The notes below the pieces were generated by a model. It saw only the letters and a program-made list of their open reading frames with translations, was not told where the DNA came from and did not search any database. Positions 29,546 to 39,075 of a DNA stretch of 64,000 nt are shown in pieces. Both the position numbers and the translations under genes were made by a program. Source of the stretch: Rhizorhapis sp. SPR117 (GTDB lineage Bacteria; Pseudomonadota; Alphaproteobacteria; Sphingomonadales; Sphingomonadaceae); NCBI RefSeq assembly GCF_021742065.1, contig NZ_JAKKIE010000015.1, positions 1-64,000 of the forward strand. The letters are read 5' to 3'. The stretch's first letter is position 1; each line of letters opens with the position of its first letter.

Positions 29546-30217
29546 ATGGATGGCACTGACAAGCGAAGGGCGCGCCATGTGGTTGTCCTTGCTCACCCCG
29601 ATCCAGACAGCTTCAACGCGACGATCGCCCGCGCCTATTGCGACGCCGTGATCGCCTTCGGGCAGGAGGCTTCGGTGCGGGATCTCTATGCGATGGGCTT
29701 TGATCCACGTCTCAAGAATTCGGAGCGACCCGATAAGCGAGGCACGAAGCTTGCGACGGACGTTCGCGCTGAGCTCGACGCGCTGTCCGGCAGCGACGTG
29801 ATCGCCCTCGTCTATCCTATTTGGTTTGGCATGCCGCCGGCGATCCTCAAGGGCTATATCGACCGAGTGGTCGGTGCCGGCGTGACCCCTCAGCAGGTCC
29901 AGCATAGGGCGGCGGAGGGTCCACTCACCGCTGGCCACATGGTGTCGATAACGACGTCGGGCGCTCCAGAGGAATGGCTTCACGAGCAGGGCCAAATCCA
30001 ATCGCTGCGCGAACTCGCCACCCTATATCTTTTCCGCGCCTTTTCGATGCATTCGGCGGATTATCTGCACATCGGAGGCATCGTCGAAGATCTGCCGAAA
30101 GACATCATCGAAGGTCATCTCTCGGACGTCCGCGCAAAGGCTGGTGCGATTTGCGAGAGGATCGCCGTCGAGCGTTACGGTGCGCTGCCGAAGCCGACAA
30201 TCTACGATGGAAGCTGA
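29546..30217 (+). CDS. Flavodoxin-fold NAD(P)H oxidoreductase
   Basis: A 223-residue protein of the NQO1/KefF/MdaB-like flavodoxin-2 family, which reduces quinones or related electrophiles with NAD(P)H. Visible motifs are VVVLAHPDPDSFNATIARAY (flavin phosphate loop), VYPIWFGMPPAILKGYIDRV and a C-terminal SADYLHIGGIVED. ATG 29546 with AGAGGAG 8 nt upstream was chosen over an in-frame ATG at 29504. It probably protects against redox-cycling quinones. Confidence 0.86.
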   Translation: MDGTDKRRARHVVVLAHPDPDSFNATIARAYCDAVIAFGQEASVRDLYAMGFDPRLKNSERPDKRGTKLATDVRAELDALSGSDVIALVYPIWFGMPPAILKGYIDRVVGAGVTPQQVQHRAAEGPLTAGHMVSITTSGAPEEWLHEQGQIQSLRELATLYLFRAFSMHSADYLHIGGIVEDLPKDIIEGHLSDVRAKAGAICERIAVERYGALPKPTIYDGS

Positions 30218-30775
30218 GGCGCTCCCGGAACGTCGAGCGAGCTTTCCATTGGTTCCGGAAAAGCTTCGCTTAGGCGGATACGTGGCAGACCCGCTGCGGA
30301 CCGCGCCGAGGAGACATGGGCTCGCGCAAGGAGAAGCATTTAGCCCGTTCGCACGACCGCCGCTTCTGCCTCAATGAAGGGCGACATAGAGAGACACGGC
30401 GGATCGCGCCTCGGACCCTTTTTTAGGTACACAAGGGAGGGACCACGGACGGGATTCCTCGCAGGCGGAAGCGCCGAGAATCTGTTGCCCCTCCTCTGCG
30501 CCTTGCAAAAAGGGGCCGCTTCTGTGACTTGTGACGAGACAACCGATCCCGCCATGGAATTCCCGTTCATACCCTGAGTCCGACAAGAAGGCATGAGGAT
30601 GGTGGGATTCTCGTGTGCGACACTCTCGCCGATGTTCGCGCTCTCTTGGCGATTACCCATCGAGGACGGTCGGTTCGATGGCCAGCCTTGCCAGGGGCCT
30701 AACGCGCGCCCGAACCGGGCAGATCGGCACCGGCATCCGTGGGAGACGATGCTGTGTGCTGAGAGCAATGCGCGA
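30218..30775. other. 558-base region without a recognised gene
   Basis: Sequence between the flavodoxin-fold gene and the 3' end of the GGDEF-EAL gene. Short frames (for example 30374-30577 on plus) have no ribosome site and no recognisable product. No terminator with a clear T-run or operator was identified. Confidence 0.4.
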
Positions 30776-32620
30776 TCAGCGCGAGACTCGGCGGGCCCCG
30801 GCTGAAGCCAGGGTTCCGGCGACCGCGTCCGCGCGGTTCCGCAGCAACGATGTGGCAGCCCCGCGGTCCAGGGGTTGGGAGAAGAGGTATCCCTGGCCAT
30901 GCTCAAAGCCCAGCCGGCTGAGCGCCGAAGCCTGCTCTTCGGTTTCAATACCCTGCGCCACCACAGCGATGCCAAGCCTGCCTGCAACCAGCAGCAGCGC
31001 CTCGAGCACAGCGCCGGTTTCCGGCTCGGCACAGAACCGCTCGATCAAACCCCTGTCCAACTTGAGCCCGTCGATCGGCTCCGTGAGCAGCTGCGTCAAA
31101 GAGGCGCTACCCCCTCCGAAATCGTCGAGTGCGATCCGCAGGCCAAATTGCCGCAACGCGGCGATACGCTTGGGTACCAGCCGATGGTGCCGGACGGGGG
31201 CAATGGTCTCGGAAATCTCCAGGACCAGCTTTCCCAGAGCGACGCCGCGCCGCTCGAAGGAATCCAGGAGCTGCTCCTCGAGGCGGCCACCGTAAAGGTC
31301 GGCCGCAGCGATATTGATGCTGACATGATCGATCGGAATTTCGAGATCCTGCCATGTTCGGATGTCTTCCGCGATCAGGCTCAGCATACGCTCGGTGAGT
31401 GCCGACGCGAGTTGTCCGTCGGACAGGGCTTCGCGGAACTGACTCGCTGCCACTATCCGTCCGGCCGTGGTGCGCAGCCGGGCGAGTGCCTCCAGTGCGA
31501 CGATCTGATCCGTGCCGAGGCGCACGATGGGCTGGTAATGTGGTTCGATCCGATTTTCCTCGAGGGCGGCACTCAGATCCCGGATGGCCGAAAGACGGTG
31601 CGTGATGCGGGTTTCAAGTCCCGGCCAATACCGTACAAAGCCGCCGCGCCCGGTCTCCTTGGCATGATAGAGTGCAAAGTCGGCATTTCTCCGCACGGTT
31701 TCGGCGGCCTGATCCCCTGGGCTGAGCACGGCACCACCGATCGTAGCCTCCGGAACGAGCATGTGACCGCGGCAGGGAACGCCATCGCTGAGGGCACTGA
31801 GTATTTCGCCGGCAAAAGCGTCCAGATCCCGAAGGGAATCGCTGGACTGGACGATGATCGCAAATTCGTCCCCGCCTATGCGAAACACTTTCTCGGGCGA
31901 TGAAGCGGCCGACGTGCGCGCTGCGACGGCCTGTAGCAGACAGTCGCCCGCATGATGGCCGAACGTGTCGTTCACTACCTTCAGATTGTCCAGGTCGACG
32001 ATCAGCAGACCCCATGTGCCAGGGGCGTCGCATGGAAGTAGGGAGAGCATCTGATTGAATGCAAATCGATTGTCGAGCAGTGTCAACGCATCGACATTTG
32101 CCCGCCGTTCTCGTTCGACCGCCCGTTCGTGCCGTTCGAGCGCGATTGCGCAGAGGCGGGCACAGGCTTCAAGGACGCGTTGTTCTGTATCGGTCGGACC
32201 CCGGCGGTCGAGACGCAGGAGAGCCACGGCACCAAGAAGACCGCCGCTCGCCGCACAGATTGGCGCGAGCCAGTAGCTCTGCAGTTCGTGCAGCGCACCA
32301 GCGTCGGCACCGCACGACTCCGGCAAGCGTGGGATATCGCCCGGAACGATCGAAGAACCGCGACGCCCCGTGGCGACCCATGATCTCAAGATAGGAGCGA
32401 TGACCTCCCGGCAATGAGCTTCTCGGTAATCCTCGGCGAGATGTGACATCCGGGTGCCGTCGACCGAGCCGTTCGGATCGACAAGCAGCACTGAACAGCG
32501 ACTCATCGGCAGCACCATCTCTATTTTCTCGGAGAGGCAAGCAAACGTCGTCGAGAGGTCGGCGCCTGTCGCGATCGCTTCAAGTATAGTGTTTTCCAGG
32601 ACCAACAATTTACTAAGCAT
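30776..32620 (-). CDS. GAF-GGDEF-EAL cyclic-di-GMP protein with altered EAL site
   Basis: A 614-residue cytosolic protein. It has an N-terminal GAF-like sensor (about 20-165), a GGDEF domain (LLIVDLDNLKVVNDTFGHHA, then FRIGGDEFAII) and an EAL domain (VALEALARL). The GGDEF site is intact but lacks an RxxD inhibitory site in the usual place. In the EAL domain the metal/catalytic motifs E-A-L, INIA, LEISE, DDFG and LKLD remain, but the usual EGVE motif reads QGIE, replacing a catalytic glutamate. Synthase activity or c-di-GMP sensing is therefore more likely than breakdown. ATG 32620 is preferred over an adjacent TTG. Two palindromes precede it. Confidence 0.9.
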   Translation of the reverse strand: MLSKLLVLENTILEAIATGADLSTTFACLSEKIEMVLPMSRCSVLLVDPNGSVDGTRMSHLAEDYREAHCREVIAPILRSWVATGRRGSSIVPGDIPRLPESCGADAGALHELQSYWLAPICAASGGLLGAVALLRLDRRGPTDTEQRVLEACARLCAIALERHERAVERERRANVDALTLLDNRFAFNQMLSLLPCDAPGTWGLLIVDLDNLKVVNDTFGHHAGDCLLQAVAARTSAASSPEKVFRIGGDEFAIIVQSSDSLRDLDAFAGEILSALSDGVPCRGHMLVPEATIGGAVLSPGDQAAETVRRNADFALYHAKETGRGGFVRYWPGLETRITHRLSAIRDLSAALEENRIEPHYQPIVRLGTDQIVALEALARLRTTAGRIVAASQFREALSDGQLASALTERMLSLIAEDIRTWQDLEIPIDHVSINIAAADLYGGRLEEQLLDSFERRGVALGKLVLEISETIAPVRHHRLVPKRIAALRQFGLRIALDDFGGGSASLTQLLTEPIDGLKLDRGLIERFCAEPETGAVLEALLLVAGRLGIAVVAQGIETEEQASALSRLGFEHGQGYLFSQPLDRGAATSLLRNRADAVAGTLASAGARRVSR

Positions 32621-32721
32621 CAATCGCGGCCCCAGGAAATCCGGTTCGTCAGTAAAGACATCCTTTAGCGCGAGCGAGCTTAATCGAATCCTAAGCGGGG
32701 CAGAGACAGGATAGAAAATTT

Positions 32722-32736
32722 AGACCAAGTTGGTCT
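32722..32736. promoter_or_regulatory. Perfect 15-bp palindrome upstream of GGDEF-EAL gene
   Basis: AGACCAA-G-TTGGTCT, a perfect 7-1-7 inverted repeat in an AT-rich stretch, about 102 bases upstream of the GGDEF-EAL start. The shape fits an operator for a TetR- or GntR-like dimer. No such regulator gene lies beside it, so the binding protein is unknown. Confidence 0.6.
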
Positions 32737-32805
32737 TATTAACCACATCAAGCCGGATACCGAGCCGTAGCATGCGCTTCATGGCTCTTCGGCTCGAACG
32801 TATTG

Positions 32806-32821
32806 TTTGCGCTGGCGCAAA
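32806..32821. promoter_or_regulatory. NnrR-type palindrome (site 1 of 3)
   Basis: TTTGCGCTGGCGCAAA: core TTGCGC-TG-GCGCAA, the reverse complement of the sites at 36190 and 39009. It lies in the 388-base gap between the GGDEF-EAL gene (start 32620, minus strand) and the catalase 3' end, about 186 bases upstream of the former. It fits a TTGCG-N4-CGCAA half-site pair recognised by Crp/Fnr-family NnrR proteins. Confidence 0.62.
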
Positions 32822-33008
32822 CACGCTGTTGATAATGTCCTGATACTGGAAGACGAGTTGAGAGCGCCATAAGCAACCGCTTGGAACCATAGCCGTCCTC
32901 TTGCTGGAGCGACCTGTCGAGTGGGCCCGAATCAGCTGACAGATCTGGTCACGCTCGCAGCAATCCGCTCGCTGAGCGGGCGGATTGCTGCGACGGTTCC
33001 CCGAGGTT

Positions 33009-34532
33009 TCAGGAGGCCTCGAGTTCTGGATGCCGTTCCGAACCCTCCCCCATTCCCTGAGCAGGCGCCGGTGCGTTGCCCGCGCGAACACGCTCCTCGA
33101 TTGTGCGGCCGACGTCAGCGTCGATGCTCTTCCAGTAATCGATTGCCCGTTCGAGCACCGGAGAGCGCACGCCGCCGAGCAGGCTGCCGGCGACCGTCTC
33201 GATGAGCCTGCCGCGCTGCGCATCATCGAAAACCTGCCGCACGAGAACGCCCGCCTGTGTGAAGTCGTCGTCGTCGGGACGCAGGGTATAGGCGCTGCGG
33301 ACCATCTCTCCGTCAGCTTCCCAACCGTCAGCTACGGGACCCGTCTCGTCCGCCCAGGAACGACCCCCGCTGTTGGGCGCATAGACCGGCGCGTTGCCGC
33401 TGTGATGATAGGCCATATGTCCGTCGAACATATAGCTGTTGACCGGCACGCGCGCCTGGTTGACCGGGAGTTGATGAAAGTTCACGCCGATGCGGCTTCG
33501 TTGCGCGTCATTATAGGCAAACGCCCGGCCGAGCAGCATCTTGTCGGGCGAGAGCCCAATCCCGGGCACGGTGTTGCCGGGTGAAAAGGCCGCCTGCTCG
33601 ATCTGCGCGAAGAAATTTTCCGGATTGCGATTGAGCGTCATCGTGCCGACCCGGATCAGCGGATAATCGTCGTGGGACCAGGTCTTGGTCAGGTCGAACG
33701 GGTTGATCCTGTAGGTTCTTGCTTCCGCATAAGGCATGATCTGCACGGACAGCGTCCAGCTCGGATGCTCGCCGCGGACGATCGCTTCGAACAGGTCGCG
33801 ACGATGAAAATCGGCGTCCGCGCCAGCCATGGCGGCGGCCTCGGCGTTCGTGAAACTCTCCAAGCCCTGGTTGCTGTGGAAGTGATACTTCACCCAGAAT
33901 CTGTCGCCCTGGGCATTGATCCACATATAAGTATGTGAGCCGTAACCGTTCATATTACGCCAAGTACGCGGCAGGCCGCGGTCGCCCATCAGATAGGTCA
34001 CCTGATGTGCAGATTCGGGATTGAGCGTCCAGAAATCCCACTGCATGTGGTTGTCGCGCAAGCCCGAGTCCGGCAGCCGCTTCTGGCTGCGAATGAAATG
34101 GGGGAACTTTATCGTGTCCCGGATGAAGAAAACCGGGGTGTTGTTGCCAACCAGGTCGTAGTTCCCGTCGCTCGTGTAGAACTTCAGCGAAAAGCCACGC
34201 ACGTCTCGCCATGTGTCGGGACTGCCCGCCTCGCCGGCGACAGTCGAAAAGCGGGCGAGCATCTCGGTCGAAGCCCCCTTCTGGAAGAGGGCCGCCCTCG
34301 TGTAGGCCGAGACGTCCTCTGTCGTGTCGAAGACGCCGAACGCGCCTGAGCCTTTCGCGTGCGGCTGACGCTCGGGGACTTTCTCCCTGTTGAAATGTGC
34401 CATCTGCTCGAGGAAATGCACGTCGTGCAGAACGATCGGGCCGTCGGGACCGATCGTGAGCGAATTGCGGTCGCTGGACGCCGGTGCGCCCGTGCTCGTT
34501 GTTGAGCCGATCGCAGCCTTGAAATCCGACAT
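33009..34532 (-). CDS. katA: Monofunctional heme catalase
   Basis: Catalase (507 residues), degrading hydrogen peroxide in the cytosol. The distal histidine is H58 in [14 protein letters not shown], the conserved asparagine lies in [14 protein letters not shown], and family segments [21 protein letters not shown] and [12 protein letters not shown] are present. Length and the absence of a C-terminal flavodoxin-like domain fit the small-subunit clade. ATG 34532 has GGGAG about 7 nt upstream; a longer start at 34562 is less likely. Confidence 0.95.
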   Translation of the reverse strand: MSDFKAAIGSTTSTGAPASSDRNSLTIGPDGPIVLHDVHFLEQMAHFNREKVPERQPHAKGSGAFGVFDTTEDVSAYTRAALFQKGASTEMLARFSTVAGEAGSPDTWRDVRGFSLKFYTSDGNYDLVGNNTPVFFIRDTIKFPHFIRSQKRLPDSGLRDNHMQWDFWTLNPESAHQVTYLMGDRGLPRTWRNMNGYGSHTYMWINAQGDRFWVKYHFHSNQGLESFTNAEAAAMAGADADFHRRDLFEAIVRGEHPSWTLSVQIMPYAEARTYRINPFDLTKTWSHDDYPLIRVGTMTLNRNPENFFAQIEQAAFSPGNTVPGIGLSPDKMLLGRAFAYNDAQRSRIGVNFHQLPVNQARVPVNSYMFDGHMAYHHSGNAPVYAPNSGGRSWADETGPVADGWEADGEMVRSAYTLRPDDDDFTQAGVLVRQVFDDAQRGRLIETVAGSLLGGVRSPVLERAIDYWKSIDADVGRTIEERVRAGNAPAPAQGMGEGSERHPELEAS

Positions 34533-34867
34533 GGTCATCTCCCGCAGAGTCGCGTTGAACATCGGGCACCGGACATTCCTTTTCGAACCCTATATCGGGG
34601 CCTGATCTCGCCAATACGTAATATGCCTATGTCGGCCCCCGCGCGCTTGATCAGCATTCACGAAATGTCCGAGACTCCCCGCCTGGCGAGGGCGCACGCC
34701 GTCGGCTCAATCGGCGTTGCACCCGCACCTATGGATCCGCCGACAGACAGGCGGCAAGACGTGCCGAGGGATCCCAGCCAAGCCTTCCCGGAGGATTTTA
34801 TCGCTTCTGGTACGTTGCACATGCTTCGCAATAGCGTATCAATGGCATGTATTGCCGGAGACTTGCC
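34533..34867. other. Divergent intergenic region katA / unknown gene
   Basis: About 335 bases between the divergent catalase and the 34868 gene. No gene is recognised. The 3' end holds CGCAATAGCGTATC, which recurs as CGCAATAGCATATC before the TonB receptor gene at about 36241, perhaps a shared promoter element. No OxyR-like site was identified with confidence. Confidence 0.4.
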
Positions 34868-35335
34868 ATGTACAGCTTTGTCGACCAGCCCGTGGATCAG
34901 CTTGCAGCGGGCAGCCGTTTCATTCTCGAGAGGATGCGCGACTGGCTTGCGACTTTGCCGCGCGCGGCTGATCCGGCCGAGACGCAAGACTCCCCCTTTC
35001 CGCGCCTGGCGATGCGTCCGGTGCGTGAGGATTTCCATGGACTGATGCTCGAGCTCGACCGCGAAGGTCGGCTGGCATCGTCGTTCGGCAAATCTGGGCA
35101 GGCCTGGATCACCGGAATGGAGGCCGTGCTCCTCGCGCTCTGGTCCGATGCGATGGCCGATCGCGGCGAGCGCGTCCGGGGCGTGCTGCACCTGCTGCTC
35201 GTCGAACCGGCGATCGAGCGGGCAATGGTTCGGCTCGCCCGCGTCGCTTCGCGTCTGGTGGGGCTTCGCATTGCTCCGACCGGCATCCGGTCCTCGGGCG
35301 AGCGGCGCTCCGAGCACCTCCGAGATGCTCGTTAG
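34868..35335 (+). CDS. Unknown 155-residue helical protein
   Basis: A soluble, largely helical protein starting MYSFVDQPVDQLAAGSRFIL, with a central FHGLMLELDREGRLASSFGK and an LLVEPAIERAMVRLARVASR helix. GGAG lies 6 nt before ATG 34868; an earlier in-frame ATG at 34847 has no site. It lies between katA and a Crp/Fnr gene. Not recognised. Confidence 0.68.
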   Translation: MYSFVDQPVDQLAAGSRFILERMRDWLATLPRAADPAETQDSPFPRLAMRPVREDFHGLMLELDREGRLASSFGKSGQAWITGMEAVLLALWSDAMADRGERVRGVLHLLLVEPAIERAMVRLARVASRLVGLRIAPTGIRSSGERRSEHLRDAR

Positions 35336-35414
35336 GTGGTCGTAGTCGATGGACACCAGCTCAATCAGGCGACAACCCGTTGCGTGGAAATGGAAACTGA
35401 ACACCTCGCGCAGG

Positions 35415-36134
35415 TCAGTCGGTACCGGTGTCTCCGATTCCCCGCATGGCGCCCAAATCTCGAACAGTGATATACTGCCCTCTGCTGGTGAGGACGCCTG
35501 CCTTCTCCCATGTCGCGAGCGTCCGACTGGCCGTGTATAATGTCGTGCCCGCATATTCCGCGATATCCTTGCGCCGCAACGGAATGGTGATCGCCGTACC
35601 CTCGGGACAGTTTGATCCCGCTTGTGCGGCAAGTCTGAGAATAGCCTGCGCCAGACGCTGCTCGGCGCGCAACGTCGCGAGCTCGCGCATGCGCTCCTGA
35701 GCCTCTCCGAGCCGGGTTCCGAGCACATGAATGACATTGAGAGCGATGGCCGGATATGACGTCATCAGGTCCACAAGGCCCTGCTCGCTCCAGCTGAGGA
35801 TGACCGAGCTCTCCGCCGTGATCGCATTCGCAGGGAAGAGATGGTCGGTGAACAGCGGAACGGTACCGAACATCTCACCCGGCGCGATGAAGCGAACGAT
35901 CGCCTGGCCACCTTCCTGACCGGTCTGCGAAATGCGGATGCTGCCGGAGCCGAGCGCGAAGGCGCGGCTTGCACGCTCCCCCTGCTCGAAGACAACGCTG
36001 CCGCTCGCGACCCGATCAACCTGCATCGCCGCGCGAACCGTTGTAAGAGCCGCATCGGGTAGCGAACGGAAAAGCTCAAGCTCCTCGAGCCGCAGAAGCG
36101 CCGCCTTGCCGTTCATCGAAGTAAAAGCCTGCAT
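35415..36134 (-). CDS. Crp/Fnr-family regulator, NnrR/Dnr-like candidate
   Basis: A 239-residue Crp/Fnr protein without an N-terminal FeS cysteine cluster. The cyclic-nucleotide-type sensor domain (LFRSLPDAAL, then VFEQGERASRAFALGSGSIR) is followed by a winged helix with RKDIAEYAGTTLYTASRTLA. The recognition helix has T-A-S-R, lacking the glutamate of FNR that reads TTGAT, compatible with a TTGCG half-site. ATG 36134 has GGAGCGA upstream; a TTG at 36152 is the longer option. The palindrome TTGCGCCAGCGCAA is about 55 bases upstream, suggesting autoregulation. That it senses nitric oxide is an inference. Confidence 0.82.
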   Translation of the reverse strand: MQAFTSMNGKAALLRLEELELFRSLPDAALTTVRAAMQVDRVASGSVVFEQGERASRAFALGSGSIRISQTGQEGGQAIVRFIAPGEMFGTVPLFTDHLFPANAITAESSVILSWSEQGLVDLMTSYPAIALNVIHVLGTRLGEAQERMRELATLRAEQRLAQAILRLAAQAGSNCPEGTAITIPLRRKDIAEYAGTTLYTASRTLATWEKAGVLTSRGQYITVRDLGAMRGIGDTGTD

Positions 36135-36189
36135 TCGTTGTCGCTCCGTCAACGATAGTCCTCACCCATGAAGATATTCTGGCCATCCG

Positions 36190-36203
36190 TTGCGCCAGCG
36201 CAA
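36190..36203. promoter_or_regulatory. NnrR-type palindrome (site 2 of 3)
   Basis: TTGCGCCAGCGCAA between the divergent Crp/Fnr gene (start 36134) and the TonB receptor gene (start 36270). It is placed to act on both: about 56 bases before one start and 67 before the other. Confidence 0.72.
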
Positions 36204-36269
36204 ATCCGGCATTGATCGGGCATGTTATTCGCAAACGCCTCGCAATAGCATATCCAGGGGGCAAGCAAC

Positions 36270-38519
36270 ATGCCTATCGGCCTTGTCCGATCGGTGCCGC
36301 GGCGCACCGAAGGCGGTCACTCCAGAATGCCCTCGGCGGGGCTCGCCATGCTCGTCGCCGGTGCCGTGCCCCAGGCTGCGCTGGCGCAATCCGCGACGCC
36401 TGGCAGCACTGGCGCCGAGATCGTCGTGACGGCGCCGCGGGATGTCATCGCACCTCGGCTAGGTGCGACCGCGGGTGGCACGGCGGTCGTCACCGCCGAG
36501 AGCATGCCTGCTACCGCCAACCTGACGATTTCGCGTGCGCTGGCCGACGTTCCGGGTGTGGTGGTTCAGGACTTCTTCGGGGGCAACGATCAGCCGCGTA
36601 TCCAGATCCGGGGCTCGGGACTACAACAGAATCCCGTCGAGCGCGGTGTGCTGGTGTTGCAGGATGGACTGCCGCTCAACCGGGCCGACGGATCCTATGT
36701 CGTCGGCTTCGCCAATCCGGGGAGCGCGGACGCAATTGAGATCTATCGCGGCTACACGGCCAACCGGCTCGGAGCGACCGTGTTGGGCGGAGCGCTCAAC
36801 CTCATGTCGCCGACAGGACGGAGTTCGCCCGGCGTAAAGCTCAATCTCAGCGGCGGCAGCTTTGACCAGATTGGCGGACTCGCGGAATACGGTCTGTCCC
36901 GCGATGGCTTCGATATGCTGCTCCACGGCGACGTCAGCCATCGGGACGGCTTTCGCGTCTACAACAAGTCGGAGCGGACAAGCGTTGGCGGCAATCTCGG
37001 TTTCCGCCTCTCCGACGCATTCACGCTCCGCGCCTTTGCACGCTACACGGATCTTGGGTTCGATGTCGCAGGGCCGCTGACCCGCGATCTGCTCGAAAGC
37101 AATCCGCGCTCGGTGTTCGCCGGGCCGACGGTGACGCCTGGCGGTCCGATCAATCCGGGTCCCAATGTGGTGCGGGACCGGCCGCGCCGCGAACCCAGCC
37201 AGCTCCTGATCGGTGCCCGCGCTACCGGTTCATTTGGTTCGCATATCGTCGATCTTGCGGTCGGCTACACGCAGACCGACGACAGCTTCCGCTTTCCGAT
37301 CTCCGCCGGCGTGCGCGTAACCGACGGGCACGACGCCACAGCGGTGCTGCGCTACGCCTATAAGCCGGATGGGTCGCGGCCCCTGCCCCTGTTCGAGGCC
37401 ACGGGCCAGTATGTGAATGGCTCCGCCGACCGGGATCAATATCTCAATCTGTCGGGACGCCGTGGCGCACAATTCGGCAACAACCGGCTGAAGGCCGATA
37501 CGCTTGCGCTCAATGCGGCTTTCAACATCCCGCTGGGCGACCGGATCACGCTGTCGCCCTCGCTCGCATGGTCGCGTGCGACCCGCGACAATGTCGACCG
37601 TTATGCTCTCCCTGCGCGCCCAACCGCCGCCTACGCCCCGGCCAATCCAACGATGGCGCTGCCGGGAGGTGCCGTGCCCACGGTCAGCTCAAGCTATGCG
37701 CGCGATTATGAAGGCTGGAGCCCGGCGCTCGGTATCAGCTGGCGTGCGGCGGAACACCAGACGCTGTTCGCGGCAATCAGCCGCAGCTTCGAGCCGCCGA
37801 CTCATGACGATCTGTTCGCGACCGTAAACGGCACGCCGAACAGCAGCGCGGGCCGACCCAACCCGGCCAATCCGGCAATGCCTGCGGCCGTGTTCGTCAC
37901 GCCGGACCTCAAGGCGCAGCGCGCAACGACGCTGGAGGCGGGCTGGCGCGGTGATGCCGGCGTCCTGTCCTGGGATGGCGTCCTCTACTATAGCTGGGTC
38001 AGAAACGAGCTCCTCAGCCTGCGCGATGCGTCAGGCACGTCGTTGGGCGCGGTCAATGCGCCGCGCACGCGCCATTTCGGTGTTGAACTCGGCGTCACCG
38101 CGCGAATCGCCCCGGCGCTCACGGGCAGAATCGTCTACACCTTTCAGGACTTCCGGTTCCGCGACGATGCGCTGCGCGGCGACAATCGGCTCGCAGGCGC
38201 GCCGCGGCATTGGGTCCACGCGACGCTCGCCTATCGGCCGCTCGAAGGTCTGGCCCTGGAGGCAGCTCTGCGTTGGGTGCCGGAAAAGACGCCGGTCGAC
38301 AATCTGGGCACGCTTTACAATGACCCATATGCGATCGCCGACCTGCGCGGCACGTATCGGATCAGCGACAGGCTCTCGCTGTTCGCCGAGATCACCAATC
38401 TCTTCGACAAGACCTACGCCTCCTCGTCGCTGATCGTCGATCATGCGCGGCCCGACCAGGCCGTCTTTCTTCCCGGTGACGGCCGCAGCTTCGGCGGCGG
38501 CGTGACCGTCCGTTTTTAG
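36270..38519 (+). CDS. TonB-dependent outer-membrane receptor
   Basis: A 749-residue receptor. It has a signal peptide (about 1-40, ALAQS), a plug domain (EIVVTAPRDV, ISRALADVPGVVVQDFFGG, IQIRGSGLQQNPVERGVLVL), then a 22-strand-type barrel ending in aromatic F (GGGVTVRF). The ligand is unknown; iron, copper or heme would fit neighbours that make catalase and globins. It appears to form an operon with the cupin gene 24 bases downstream. Confidence 0.93.
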   Translation: MPIGLVRSVPRRTEGGHSRMPSAGLAMLVAGAVPQAALAQSATPGSTGAEIVVTAPRDVIAPRLGATAGGTAVVTAESMPATANLTISRALADVPGVVVQDFFGGNDQPRIQIRGSGLQQNPVERGVLVLQDGLPLNRADGSYVVGFANPGSADAIEIYRGYTANRLGATVLGGALNLMSPTGRSSPGVKLNLSGGSFDQIGGLAEYGLSRDGFDMLLHGDVSHRDGFRVYNKSERTSVGGNLGFRLSDAFTLRAFARYTDLGFDVAGPLTRDLLESNPRSVFAGPTVTPGGPINPGPNVVRDRPRREPSQLLIGARATGSFGSHIVDLAVGYTQTDDSFRFPISAGVRVTDGHDATAVLRYAYKPDGSRPLPLFEATGQYVNGSADRDQYLNLSGRRGAQFGNNRLKADTLALNAAFNIPLGDRITLSPSLAWSRATRDNVDRYALPARPTAAYAPANPTMALPGGAVPTVSSSYARDYEGWSPALGISWRAAEHQTLFAAISRSFEPPTHDDLFATVNGTPNSSAGRPNPANPAMPAAVFVTPDLKAQRATTLEAGWRGDAGVLSWDGVLYYSWVRNELLSLRDASGTSLGAVNAPRTRHFGVELGVTARIAPALTGRIVYTFQDFRFRDDALRGDNRLAGAPRHWVHATLAYRPLEGLALEAALRWVPEKTPVDNLGTLYNDPYAIADLRGTYRISDRLSLFAEITNLFDKTYASSSLIVDHARPDQAVFLPGDGRSFGGGVTVRF

Positions 38520-38542
38520 ATCCACCAACATTGGAGGTAATG

Positions 38543-38989
38543 ATGAGCTATCGTCCTGTCCTGCTCGCGATAATCGCAGCCGTAGCACTGCCGGCCGGCG
38601 CGTCGGCGCGGTCCACACAGCTCGACATCGACCGGCTTCGCAACGAGACCGTGCATGAGGTCGCCCGGCGCGCGATCCTGGCCGTCGACAAGGAAGGACG
38701 GCCGTTGACCTTCGTCCTGCGCATCGGCAGAGGCCAATTCCTGCCGCCGCACGGCGCACAGGGCGGGCTACGAATCCTGACGGTCGTTTCGGGCACGCTG
38801 TCCTGGGGCGACGGCGACAAGGTAGACCAGGCCGCCGAGCGCCGATTTGGTCCGGGCAGCGTGATCGTCGTGCCGGCTGTCGGCGGGCAGCATTGGGCGG
38901 CTGCTCGTGACGGCGATGTGCTGCTCCAGGGCGTGTTCGTTCGGGACGGCGCGCTGACACCGGAGGCCGCCGCGCAACTGGCGCGATAG
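38543..38989 (+). CDS. Secreted cupin-domain protein
   Basis: A 148-residue protein with a signal peptide (about 1-22, GASARS) and a single cupin barrel (FLPPHGAQGGLRILTVVSGT, then GSVIVVPAVGGQHWAA). The metal-binding histidines of cupins are partly present (H in PPHG and QHW). GGAGG precedes ATG 38543. Located in the periplasm, right after the TonB receptor, it may bind the same ligand (inference). Confidence 0.8.
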   Translation: MSYRPVLLAIIAAVALPAGASARSTQLDIDRLRNETVHEVARRAILAVDKEGRPLTFVLRIGRGQFLPPHGAQGGLRILTVVSGTLSWGDGDKVDQAAERRFGPGSVIVVPAVGGQHWAAARDGDVLLQGVFVRDGALTPEAAAQLAR

Positions 38990-39008
38990 ATCTTCAGGCG
39001 CGGGCAGC

Positions 39009-39022
39009 TTGCGCCAGCGCAA
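39009..39022. promoter_or_regulatory. NnrR-type palindrome (site 3 of 3)
   Basis: TTGCGCCAGCGCAA, identical to the site at 36190, in the 86-base gap before the CopD-like gene (start 39076). The centre is about 60 bases upstream of that start, a normal distance for Crp/Fnr activation. Confidence 0.72.
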
Positions 39023-39075
39023 TCGCCGTCCGGCACCGGCCGTCTATGGCAGATCGATCGAAGGGAATGCGATCC

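Noticed and set aside
30228..30260. A GGAAC...GTT pair resembling an EcfG general-stress promoter
   Set aside because: The spacer is about 20 bases, too long for the 16-17 of that class, and no gene starts downstream.
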